NCBI GenBank assembly: GCA_038326325.1 | Contig: JBBQJW010000005.1 | Coordinates: 113,698 to 177,697 of the forward strand | Direction: 5' to 3' | DNA: 64,000 nt | From: UBA10324 sp038326325 | GTDB taxonomy: Bacteria; Bacteroidota; Bacteroidia; Chitinophagales; UBA10324 | The notes under the pieces: generated by a model | Told to the model about the DNA's origin: nothing | The model's database searches: none | What the model saw: only the letters and a program-made list of their open reading frames with translations | Shown: positions 52,155-59,954 of the stretch, in pieces | Numbering within the stretch: position 1 is the stretch's first letter | Layout of the letters: each line of letters begins with the position of its first letter | Position numbers and translations under genes: made by a program

Positions 52155-53729
52155 TTATTCTTTTATGAATTTTTTATTCTGAATTATACCGTCAGCATTT
52201 TCCAACTGAACAAAATAAATTCCTGCACCCCACAATTTTGTTTCAACGCGATGAACATGAAGACCACTGGGTAATCTGCCTATTTTGTTTTCGTAAATCA
52301 ACTCACCTGTTACACTGAAAATTTTAATATCCGTATTCAATGATTCATTCTTCAATAACAAATTGATATTGATTTCTTCACTTGCCGGATTCGGATAAAC
52401 AGTAACAGTTGATTCGTTTGGCAGAATATCTATTACACCTGAAGATACCGAACTATCAATTACAAAATTTTCGTCTCCTGTCTGATAAATGGTGAAAGCA
52501 AAAAACCCAAGCATCATTTCATCTGTCGTGTGTTCGCCTGCAACAATATTCTGAGGCGGACTGTATGGATTATCTAAATTATTTACAGTGTTATCATAAA
52601 CGGCTTCAGCAAACATTGCCTGATCCATAAACATCGGAATCAGTTTTTTATAATTATAAATCAGTTGCCAGTGAAAATCCCATTTTGGAATGTATCCTAA
52701 ACGAACCGTATCTCCTGCCAAATTTTGAGCCCAGGCTTTATAAGATTTTCCGACACGATGCATATGAGGCCAAAATGAAATAAGAGAAATTGGCACACCC
52801 GCCTGATAAATCGGAAATGCTTCATGAAAAGTGTGAACAGTATTCGCAGGTACCTGTAACGGTCCATCTGTCATACCATCAAAGTACTGTAACAGCGCAT
52901 TAAAATAAACTTCGCGAGTGCTTGCATTCGCGGTGATAAAATCAAAATTAATTTTAGTACTGTCTATTTCTCCCAGGCTACCGGGAGCATAATGAACCTC
53001 AACAATAAAATCCGCGCCGGCGGGAACCTTGATTCCGAAATTTCCAGGGAATGAAAACACGCCCGCACCCGGTGCCCAAGCCCCCATAAATTGTGCATCG
53101 GGGCTCGCCGCCATAGTTCCATTACTCGCATAACCTGGCTGCGGATCTGCCTGATCAAGATTGTAAGAAAAAGAAGTTGGGTCGTTATAAATTACAATAT
53201 GATGAACGATTGCTCCATTACCAGGCACATATTCGATTTTATTAATGTAGGTATCAGAAGTGAAATTAGAATGAACTACAAACGAACGATACTGATCGGC
53301 AACCGAATCAACTGTAAATGTTGGAAGATGCAAGGTCATGTCAAGACTTTGTAATTGAGAACCTGACTGATACACCGGAGCAGCCGGCGCCTGCGACAAA
53401 TTTCCGGAAGGCAAACCATTATTAATCCAATTAACGATAGTGTTGATTTCTGTATCTGTTAAATTGAATTCACCCTTGAAGTGAACATAGTTTGGATCAG
53501 CTTTCCATGGGGGCATTTTTTTTATCAGCACATCATCGTGCACATCTGTCGCGTTTAAAACCAAATCGTTGTAACTCATCAATTCAAAAGGAGCAATACC
53601 ACCCGTGTGATGACAGTTACTGCAATGACTGTAAATAATTGAAGCAACATCGCCGCTCCATGTTACCTGCGCCTGTGAAAATTGATTCGCAAAAACCAAA
53701 ATAAAAAGAACGATGCTGATTTTTTTCAT
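52155..53729 (-). CDS. Cytochrome c / copper type II monooxygenase-like fusion with T9SS domain
   Basis: From ATG 53729 the protein has 524 residues. It has a signal peptide ending SQAQ and a short cytochrome c-like domain with heme motif CSNCHH (about residue 35) and the Met in KKMPPWKAD. A region follows with HHIVIYND (about 173), VEVHYAP, HMHRVGKS (about 320) and a Met in TTDEMMLGF (about 404). These His and Met groups match the two copper sites of peptidylglycine or dopamine monooxygenase-like folds. The end is a type A T9SS signal (VYPNPASEEININL). It may be a secreted copper-dependent redox enzyme; its substrate is unknown. A longer frame to 53768 adds residues before the signal peptide. 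Confidence 0.85.
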   Translation of the reverse strand: MKKISIVLFILVFANQFSQAQVTWSGDVASIIYSHCSNCHHTGGIAPFELMSYNDLVLNATDVHDDVLIKKMPPWKADPNYVHFKGEFNLTDTEINTIVNWINNGLPSGNLSQAPAAPVYQSGSQLQSLDMTLHLPTFTVDSVADQYRSFVVHSNFTSDTYINKIEYVPGNGAIVHHIVIYNDPTSFSYNLDQADPQPGYASNGTMAASPDAQFMGAWAPGAGVFSFPGNFGIKVPAGADFIVEVHYAPGSLGEIDSTKINFDFITANASTREVYFNALLQYFDGMTDGPLQVPANTVHTFHEAFPIYQAGVPISLISFWPHMHRVGKSYKAWAQNLAGDTVRLGYIPKWDFHWQLIYNYKKLIPMFMDQAMFAEAVYDNTVNNLDNPYSPPQNIVAGEHTTDEMMLGFFAFTIYQTGDENFVIDSSVSSGVIDILPNESTVTVYPNPASEEININLLLKNESLNTDIKIFSVTGELIYENKIGRLPSGLHVHRVETKLWGAGIYFVQLENADGIIQNKKFIKE

Positions 53730-53912
53730 AATTGAAGAAATTGTTTTTAAGTAGAATGTAAAAGTCATTGAAAAGTTACAGTGTTACAGACAATTATTTT
53801 TCTATAAAGTTAAATTCAAATGTAGAAATATTTCTATTTATAAAAAATTCAGTAAATGAAAGTTAATAATTATTTAGAAATAGAAAACGATTTTCCTGTT
53901 TCAGTTTAGTCA

Positions 53913-54740
53913 TTAAATTTTCTTCATCACCAATCGCTTGACAATACTAATTGCTGAACAGATAAAAAATATTCCCCCCAGAATTGCAACAACAGAAGAA
54001 CCAGCCGGGAAATCGTAATTGAATGAAAAACTCAACCCAAGAAAACTTGCAAGTACACTAATCAGTAAAGCAATAATCACTACTCCAAAATTACTTTTCG
54101 TAAGCATGATACCACTCACTGCAGGAATAATTAAATAAGAAAAAACAGGAATCACGCCGTTCACTTTTACTGCAAACACGATTGATAAACCGATGGAAAT
54201 GTAGAAAAGAAAATTCCAGATATTTAAAACACTGGTTTTCGGATTGTCGGTATTTTCAAAAGATTCAGTTAGAGCAAAAAACTTACGGAAAAAAATCAGG
54301 TGTAACAGCCCGATGCATCCGAACACAATTCCAATCAAAGTGATTTGTTCCCAACTCACAGATAAGATGCTTCCGAATAAAACTTCCTGAATGTCTCCGT
54401 CGCCGTGAGGCGTTTTAGAAATCAGTAAAACCGTAAGTGCGGATGTAAATGCATAAAAAATTCCGATAATGGCTTCGGTCTTCAACCGTTTGTCGCGAAT
54501 CACGATGAACGACATCAGAAACGCTGCGACCAAAGTGAACACCAATGGAATAGTTGTGATTCCAAAACCCATGAATGCAGCAAACGCGACACCGAGCGAA
54601 GAAATTTGACCGAGAGCTAAATCAACAAACACAATTCCCCGACCTACTACATGCACGCCAAGATAAGAAAGTAAAATTCCTGTGATGAGCGCCACCACAA
54701 ATGCTTGCACCATGAAGGGTAACTGAAACATGTCGAACAT
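53913..54740 (-). CDS. Metal ABC transporter permease, ZnuB/MntB family
   Basis: The 275-residue protein has eight to nine hydrophobic segments. It has the family start FMVQAFVVALITGILLSYLGVHVVGRGIVFVDLALGQISSLGVAFA and a late VNGVIPVFSYLIIPAVSGIMLT segment. It should form the membrane channel for zinc or manganese import. The partner binding protein lies 109 bases upstream on the same strand. No ATPase gene is present between or beside them in the window. Confidence 0.9.
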   Translation of the reverse strand: MFDMFQLPFMVQAFVVALITGILLSYLGVHVVGRGIVFVDLALGQISSLGVAFAAFMGFGITTIPLVFTLVAAFLMSFIVIRDKRLKTEAIIGIFYAFTSALTVLLISKTPHGDGDIQEVLFGSILSVSWEQITLIGIVFGCIGLLHLIFFRKFFALTESFENTDNPKTSVLNIWNFLFYISIGLSIVFAVKVNGVIPVFSYLIIPAVSGIMLTKSNFGVVIIALLISVLASFLGLSFSFNYDFPAGSSVVAILGGIFFICSAISIVKRLVMKKI

Positions 54741-54806
54741 AAAATTGATTTTTGAATTTGGATTTAAGAATTGATGGGAGAAAAGGGAAAGACGATAGAT
54801 GAAAAA

Positions 54807-54837
54807 ATCTTTGCGTCTCTGCGCCTTTGCGGTAAAT
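54807..54837. repeat. Phrase repeat in the zinc-transporter spacer
   Basis: The words TTTGCG, TCTCTGCG and CTTTGCGG follow each other in the spacer between the substrate-binding and permease genes. It resembles short degenerate intergenic repeats and has no coding frame. Confidence 0.45.
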
Positions 54838-54849
54838 TATTTTTGAAAT

Positions 54850-55755
54850 TTATTTTAAAGCGGCGGTAATTAAATTAATGTCGTAATCAAAAAGGTCGTA
54901 ATAAGTTTTGATTGTATCAAACGCGCCGACCGAAGTTGCCATCACGCAAACTTTCACTCCGGTTTGTTGCTTCACAACATCTGAAGATGAAGTAGTGAAG
55001 TACGGAGAAGAGATGATCGCCTTGATGTTATTCGTTTTTACTTCATTAATAATTTTCACAAGTTGTGATGGGGTTGGTGGAATGCCGGGCTTCGGTTCCA
55101 TGAAGTCAACAATTTGTAAACCAAATCGTGTTTCGAAATACACCCATTCATTGTGGTACGCAATAATTTTTGAACCTTTGAATGGAGCCATCTTTGTTGC
55201 CCACTCTTTCATCTTTGCATCAATTGTAGTATTGAACTTTACCAAATTCGCTTCGAAGAATGCTTTGTTCTCTGGCGAAACTTTTTCGAGACCGTTACAT
55301 ATATTTCGAGCGATAATTTTTCCATTTAAAGGGTCGAGCCAGTAATGAGGGTTTCCGTAAATGTGAATGTCGCCTTCACCTCGATTGAGAGAAGTTGGCA
55401 CCTGTAACAGATTTACACCAACTGATGCATCAACATATCCTGCCGCGCCTTTCTGAATTTTCGAATTGCGCGAACTCGCCAACAATTGCGGCGACCAACC
55501 GGCTTCCAAATCGAGACCGAGTGTAACATACATATTAGCATTGGTCAGGTTGATGATGTAACTCGGTTTCGGGTCCACGAAGTGAGGATTCTGATAGCCG
55601 GTAGCGATAGCTGTAACAGTTACTTTTTCAGCCCCAATTAATTCGCAAATGCTTTTTGTATCCATTGTTGTCGTTACAACTTTTATAGTTCCAGCTTTTG
55701 CGAAATAAAAAAAGCTGAGGAGGAAAATTATCGTAATTATTTTTTTCAATTTCAT
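54850..55755 (-). CDS. Metal ABC transporter substrate-binding protein, ZnuA-like
   Basis: From ATG 55755 (MKLKKIITIIFLLSFFYFAKAG) the protein has 301 residues with a signal peptide. The cluster A-1 features are present: GYQNPHFVDPKPSY (His), GNPHYWLDPLNG (His), KIIAYHNEWVYFETRFGLQIV (His) and a late acidic/Asp region (SVGAFDTIKTYYDLFDYDINLI). The long His-rich loop seen in many ZnuA proteins is absent, so manganese or iron cannot be excluded. A frame to 55854 runs into the gene upstream and lacks a signal at its start. Confidence 0.88.
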   Translation of the reverse strand: MKLKKIITIIFLLSFFYFAKAGTIKVVTTTMDTKSICELIGAEKVTVTAIATGYQNPHFVDPKPSYIINLTNANMYVTLGLDLEAGWSPQLLASSRNSKIQKGAAGYVDASVGVNLLQVPTSLNRGEGDIHIYGNPHYWLDPLNGKIIARNICNGLEKVSPENKAFFEANLVKFNTTIDAKMKEWATKMAPFKGSKIIAYHNEWVYFETRFGLQIVDFMEPKPGIPPTPSQLVKIINEVKTNNIKAIISSPYFTTSSSDVVKQQTGVKVCVMATSVGAFDTIKTYYDLFDYDINLITAALK

Positions 55756-55825
55756 GATTAAGAATTTTAGAATTGAGATTATTTTTTGAATTAATATTCC
55801 TGATTTATTATTTCTTCTTTTTACT

Positions 55826-56977
55826 TTAGTATTGATGAGCCCCGTGAGTTCCAATTACAAAAATCCAGCGCAGCCATGCTTGATAAGTTTGTGAATGATC
55901 TGGAAGAGTGTTGGCTTTTCCTTCAATTTCTATTTTCTGAAATTCAGTCGCAAGCCATGCATAAGTCAAACTGTAACCCATATCTACAGATTTCATATCA
56001 GTAGGATTTTGCGCATAATCATAGCGTGCAGTTAGAAATGAACGCTTTGCAATTTGTAATGACATCATTGAATACAAACCAAGTGAATTCACCATCAAGC
56101 TATCTCCTTTATCGGCATTCGTATAAAAAATTTCCGACTGCCAGGTAAATGACTTGTAAGTATTCTGCTGTAACGGTTTCCATTTATAAGTTAAATCTGC
56201 GGCACCAATATTTGTTATTCTTGAAGAATCATTCGCACCGCTTATTCCTGAAAAACCTAATTCGATTGTTGAATTATCGTTGAGCGAAAAGAAATTTTTT
56301 AAATGCGCGATATACAAAAAGTGATTCAGATTACTGTAAACAAATAGTGGACTCTCGCCATAACCTGCAAATGCCTGTGCAGTTAACTCCTGATAAAATG
56401 CATGATTCGGTAAAAGCCAGCTGAGAGAAACTCCTTCGTCATTTAAACTTTCTCCGAAAAGATTTTCATAAGCAATCGGTAAATCAATAAATGGTAATGC
56501 ATGCGAATGCACAGAATTAATTCTTCCTACAGCGCTTTTAAATTTTCCCGCTTTGAGTTGCAAGCCACCGGGTAATGAAAGCGAAGTGAGATAACCTTCT
56601 TCAACTCCTGCTCCGTACTTATTTGTTTCGGGGTCCTTGTGAAAAGAAAGAAAAAAATCAGCACGGATGTATGGGTCAACGACTGATTGAAAAGAAAACT
56701 CTGCTTCATTTAAGTAAGCATCGAAATTTCTTTTCCCTGTATTAATGTATGAAGCACCAAAATCACCAATCGCGCTGATGTCAGGATTGGCAGAAATTGT
56801 AGAGCGCGCAGCAACAGGCGCTATATCTGAGTTTTGCATTTGCGCAGCTATTTGTTGCAGTAATAAAGAATCTGTAACAGTTGAATCTGCAGGTGTTTGT
56901 GCGGAAACTGTTACACTCATCATTAATAGAATGATGAAAGTGTTTATTAAAGTTTGAATGAATTTTATGTTGAGCAT
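55826..56977 (-). CDS. Outer-membrane porin-like protein next to the metal transporter
   Basis: The 383-residue protein has a signal peptide (ending VSAQ) and beta-strand-rich sequence after a short polar linker. It includes ISAIGDFGASYINTGKRNFDAYLNEAEFSFQSVVDPYIRADFFLSFH, FKSAVGRINSVHSHALPFIDLP, and an aromatic-rich end (YQAWLRWIFVIGTHGAHQY). This resembles a porin-like barrel. The C-terminal His and the ZnuA-like gene downstream suggest a role in metal uptake across the outer membrane. The specific role is inference. It ends 71 bases before the ZnuA-like ATG. Confidence 0.7.
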   Translation of the reverse strand: MLNIKFIQTLINTFIILLMMSVTVSAQTPADSTVTDSLLLQQIAAQMQNSDIAPVAARSTISANPDISAIGDFGASYINTGKRNFDAYLNEAEFSFQSVVDPYIRADFFLSFHKDPETNKYGAGVEEGYLTSLSLPGGLQLKAGKFKSAVGRINSVHSHALPFIDLPIAYENLFGESLNDEGVSLSWLLPNHAFYQELTAQAFAGYGESPLFVYSNLNHFLYIAHLKNFFSLNDNSTIELGFSGISGANDSSRITNIGAADLTYKWKPLQQNTYKSFTWQSEIFYTNADKGDSLMVNSLGLYSMMSLQIAKRSFLTARYDYAQNPTDMKSVDMGYSLTYAWLATEFQKIEIEGKANTLPDHSQTYQAWLRWIFVIGTHGAHQY

Positions 56978-57073
56978 CGATTTTCTTTTTGAATAAAAAA
57001 ATGATTGACCTTCCTTTGGCGAGGTTCAAAAAAATAATTTCAGTAAGAGAAAATAAGAAATGAATCTTCTCTC

Positions 57074-57394
57074 TTAAACAAGAGAAGGAGGACCTCGAAG
57101 TGATAAAACTTCTACAAATATTAAATGGACTGATTCAGGAGAAATAATTTCCTGAATAAAATTTGAAACCGGAACGGCAGGCAAATGAATTACATCAGCT
57201 AATTGAGACGCGGGCATTTCATCTAACAGATGATCGCAGTGTGTATGCTGATGACTGAAAGACGAACATGCTGAATAAAAATCAACATCGTCATCGTGGT
57301 GAGCAAACGCATGTATAAATACATCAGGAGTTATCGCTGAAATAAACAGCGACAAGAGAATGTAAGCAATAAATTTTTTGAATACCTGATTCAT
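57074..57394 (-). CDS. Small His-rich exported protein, Pro-Pro C-terminus
   Basis: The 106-residue protein has a signal-like segment (FIAYILLSLFISAITPDVFIHA). A His/Asp-rich centre follows (FAHHDDDVDFYSACSSFSHQHTHCDHLL, with two Cys and seven His) and the end is LSLRGPPSLV. The His cluster suggests metal binding. Upstream and downstream genes are also metal-related. The TATATTTG box at 57406-57413 matches TAnnTTTG exactly and is 12 bases before the ATG. Exact function is unknown. Confidence 0.6.
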   Translation of the reverse strand: MNQVFKKFIAYILLSLFISAITPDVFIHAFAHHDDDVDFYSACSSFSHQHTHCDHLLDEMPASQLADVIHLPAVPVSNFIQEIISPESVHLIFVEVLSLRGPPSLV

Positions 57395-57405
57395 GTTCTG
57401 ATCGC

Positions 57406-57413
57406 CAAATATA
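57406..57413 (-). promoter_or_regulatory. -7 box for the His-rich small protein (TATATTTG)
   Basis: TATATTTG on the minus strand matches TAnnTTTG exactly and lies 12 bases before the ATG at 57394. The divergent gene at 57473 has its own box at 57455. Confidence 0.5.
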
Positions 57414-57454
57414 AAAAAGGAAAACTGAATGATTGATTATTGGAGTAATTAAGT

Positions 57455-57462
57455 TAGTTTCG
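57455..57462 (+). promoter_or_regulatory. -7 box for the Cys-rich small protein (TAGTTTCG)
   Basis: TAGTTTCG, a TAnnTTCG variant, lies ten bases before the TTG start at 57473. Its position supports use of that unusual start. Confidence 0.4.
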
Positions 57463-57472
57463 TTTCATCATT

Positions 57473-57880
57473 TTGAAAATCACGCATTACATATCAAGAG
57501 GAATGGCTTCGCTTCTAATAGTAGTGATGCTTCATGCGCATGTTTGCGCTGCCTTGTGTGCTTCGGGACTTTATTCCTGTTGTAATGAAAAATCAGATTG
57601 CTGCAAGGAGAAACTCAAGTCATGTTGTGATAAATCAGAAAAGAAAGAAAAACATGATGATTGTCAGAAAGATCATTTGGCTTTCTTTGGTACAATAGGT
57701 CAATATCATTTTATAAAATCTATCGATACAAAAGTTTTTCATCCACCGGTTTCAATTCTTATTTCTAAAATAATCAAACAACCTGTAATTTCTTCTGATA
57801 TAAAATTTGCTTATACAGGTTTTCATCCGCCTCCACCCAAGGATGGCATTCGTGTATTAATTCAGAATTTTCTTATTTGA
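57473..57880 (+). CDS. Small Cys-rich exported protein with Pro-Pro C-terminus (HYC_CC_PP-like)
   Basis: The 135-residue frame starts with TTG. The signal peptide is RGMASLLIVVMLHAHVCAALCA, with a Cys near its end. A Cys/Lys-rich stretch follows (SCCNEKSDCCKEKLKSCCDKS, with paired Cys) and the protein ends TGFHPPPPKDGIRVLIQNFLI. This layout (His/Cys near the start, Cys-Cys in the middle, Pro-Pro near the end) is that of small HYC_CC_PP-type proteins common beside heavy-metal genes of Bacteroidota. An alternative ATG at 57503 would shorten the signal peptide's charged part. Binding of copper or a similar metal is likely but unproven. Confidence 0.6.
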   Translation: MKITHYISRGMASLLIVVMLHAHVCAALCASGLYSCCNEKSDCCKEKLKSCCDKSEKKEKHDDCQKDHLAFFGTIGQYHFIKSIDTKVFHPPVSILISKIIKQPVISSDIKFAYTGFHPPPPKDGIRVLIQNFLI

Positions 57881-58003
57881 TTTTCTTGTATTCAGATTTC
57901 CCAATAGCAATTTGCTGTGCGGGCTTTGATGTTTTTGTATTAAAACAATAAACATCTTTTCGAATTTTTAATAGAAACTTTTAAACCAATTCATAAAAAC
58001 AAA

Positions 58004-58789
58004 ATGAAAAAAACAATTCTACTTTCAATTACTTTGATGTTCGTACTTACGATTTCCAAAGCGCAAACAGCTATGCAATTATCCGGTATGGACTGTAATG
58101 GTGTTTCTCACGATTTATTTGCCGATCTTGATGCCGGCAAAGCAGTTCTGCTTCATTTCTTTATGCCTAATTGTGGCGCGTGTCCTCCACCTGCACAAAA
58201 AATTCAGGCCATGGCTAATCACATTTTAGCAAATCATCCTGGAACAATTACTGCTTATGCAATGCCTTTTAATAATTCCTCACTTTGCAGTTATGCTGCT
58301 ACCTGGGTTTCATCAAACAACCTTTCGCTCTATGCTCCATTCGACAGTGGTGCCGCGCAAGTGGCAAATTATGGTGGCTTCGGAATGCCAACAGTTGTTT
58401 TATTAGGAGGAACTGACCATCGTGTGATGTTTTCAACTTTAAGTTTCTCAACAAGCGATACAACTATTATGAGAGATTCTATTATGGCGCTTCTTGGAAT
58501 TACTTCATCTATTAATAGTGTAACAGATGCGATTTCTTCGTTCACTATTTATCCGAATCCTTCTGCTGATGAAATCAATTTAAATTTTGTGGTGAAAGAA
58601 TCAGGAAACCTGATGATTGATATTGTGGATGTAACAGGAAGAAAAGTGGCGGAAGTAATGAACAAAACTGTTACACCTGGCACTGTTACACAAACATTTC
58701 ATACTACCGGTTTATCGAATGGAAATTATTTTGTTCGAGTAAATGCAAAGGGAATAATTTCTAATTACAAATTGAATATCATTCATTAA
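58004..58789 (+). CDS. Thioredoxin-like (redoxin) protein with T9SS domain
   Basis: The 261-residue protein has a signal peptide (about 1-20, ending SKAQ). A thioredoxin-fold domain contains PNCGACPPPAQKI (the CxxC, C57 and C60) and a cis-Pro segment GFGMPTVVLLGG. A type A T9SS signal follows (SFTIYPNPSADEINLNF to the end). Such extracellular redoxins reduce or form disulfides, possibly on Cys-rich metal-binding proteins encoded nearby. The CxxC is CGAC rather than the usual CGPC or CxxC of TlpA. Four CTGTTACA-type words lie in its C-terminal part. Confidence 0.85.
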   Translation: MKKTILLSITLMFVLTISKAQTAMQLSGMDCNGVSHDLFADLDAGKAVLLHFFMPNCGACPPPAQKIQAMANHILANHPGTITAYAMPFNNSSLCSYAATWVSSNNLSLYAPFDSGAAQVANYGGFGMPTVVLLGGTDHRVMFSTLSFSTSDTTIMRDSIMALLGITSSINSVTDAISSFTIYPNPSADEINLNFVVKESGNLMIDIVDVTGRKVAEVMNKTVTPGTVTQTFHTTGLSNGNYFVRVNAKGIISNYKLNIIH

Positions 58790-58819
58790 GCATGAATTCA
58801 GTAATTAAAATGATGTTTT

Positions 58820-58849
58820 CAATAGCCGTTATTTTTTTAGCGGCTATTG
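58820..58849 (+). terminator. Stem-loop after the redoxin gene
   Basis: A perfect 9-bp stem (CAATAGCCG and CGGCTATTG) with a 12-base T-rich loop lies 31 bases after the stop. It is not followed by a long T-run, so its strength as a terminator is uncertain. Confidence 0.5.
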
Positions 58850-58904
58850 ATAACTCATTTAAGAAATCCTGCTTTCTTTCTAACAATTTTAATCAATATG
58901 CAAA

Positions 58905-59945
58905 ATGAAAAAATCAAAAATTATATTATACATATTGACAGTATTGTTTTTTTATAGTTGTGAGCATGATAAGATTTTACCTCCGGTCTCTTTACATTAT
59001 TCTACTGCTTATGTTGTGAATTCGCGTGACAATTCAATTTCTATGGTAAACACAAACACAAATTCTGTGGTTGATAAAATTGATTTGACTTCTGCAAATT
59101 TCCCATATCACATTTATATTTCTCCCGATAAAAAATTATTAGCCGTATCGGTTACTAATGTTGATTTGAGTAATGGTTTTCCATTATCCTCTTTCAATTC
59201 ATATAACAGCGGAAACAAAATTTTAATTATTGATATCGCAACCAAAAATATTATCAAGGAAATTTCATTAGACCAATTAGCAAGCAACGCAATTTTTAGT
59301 GTAACCGGAACTGAACTTTGGGTTGGTCAGGCAGATGATGTGCACAGCAAAATGCTAGTCTATAAAACAAGTGATTGGACTTTACAAAATACTATTCCAT
59401 TAGGAAAAGGACTTGCCGAAATTTCTTTTTGCAGCGACGGCGATATGTCTTTTACTTGTACCTCAGTAGATGATTCCGTTCAGATGTATAATACTTCTGA
59501 CAAAAGTTTTCTAATGAATTCAATGCTGCCTACACATCCGATAGGTGCATTTCCTTCTGATCATCATACTAATTTTATTGTTTGTGATGTTAGCAATACT
59601 GTTTATGAATTGAATGCCGATGATTGCCAAACTATAGATACAATTTCTCTTAGTTATAAGCCAGGGCATGTAAAATATAATTCTTCAAAATCTGAAATGT
59701 GGATGACCGATGTTTCAAATGGTGAAGTGCATTGGTTCAAAGAAATTAATTCTCACTGGACAGAGCAAGGAACAATTTTGGTTGGAAATAATCCGCGTTG
59801 GATTTCTTTTTCAACTGATGAATCAAAAGCATTTGTAGCAAATCAAAATAGTAATTCGATAAGTGTAATTGATGTTTCAAATCATACTCTTATAAATACT
59901 ATTGGTGTCGGCTTGAGCCCTTCTTCTATTGCCATAGCGCCTTAG
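58905..59945 (+). CDS. YncE-like beta-propeller lipoprotein
   Basis: The 346-residue protein has a lipoprotein signal (LTVLFFYSCEHDK, Cys at about residue 19). A propeller follows with repeats like NSRDNSISMVNTNTNSVVDKIDL, YHIYISPDKKLLAVS and FVANQNSNSISVIDVSNHTLINTIGVGLSPSSIAIAP. These are the YncE/40-residue blade repeats. It is likely anchored in the periplasm or outer membrane. In copper loci such propellers often lie beside multicopper oxidases; here the oxidase starts nine bases downstream, so the two are certainly linked in transcription. Confidence 0.85.
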   Translation: MKKSKIILYILTVLFFYSCEHDKILPPVSLHYSTAYVVNSRDNSISMVNTNTNSVVDKIDLTSANFPYHIYISPDKKLLAVSVTNVDLSNGFPLSSFNSYNSGNKILIIDIATKNIIKEISLDQLASNAIFSVTGTELWVGQADDVHSKMLVYKTSDWTLQNTIPLGKGLAEISFCSDGDMSFTCTSVDDSVQMYNTSDKSFLMNSMLPTHPIGAFPSDHHTNFIVCDVSNTVYELNADDCQTIDTISLSYKPGHVKYNSSKSEMWMTDVSNGEVHWFKEINSHWTEQGTILVGNNPRWISFSTDESKAFVANQNSNSISVIDVSNHTLINTIGVGLSPSSIAIAP

Positions 59946-59954
59946 AAAAAAATA

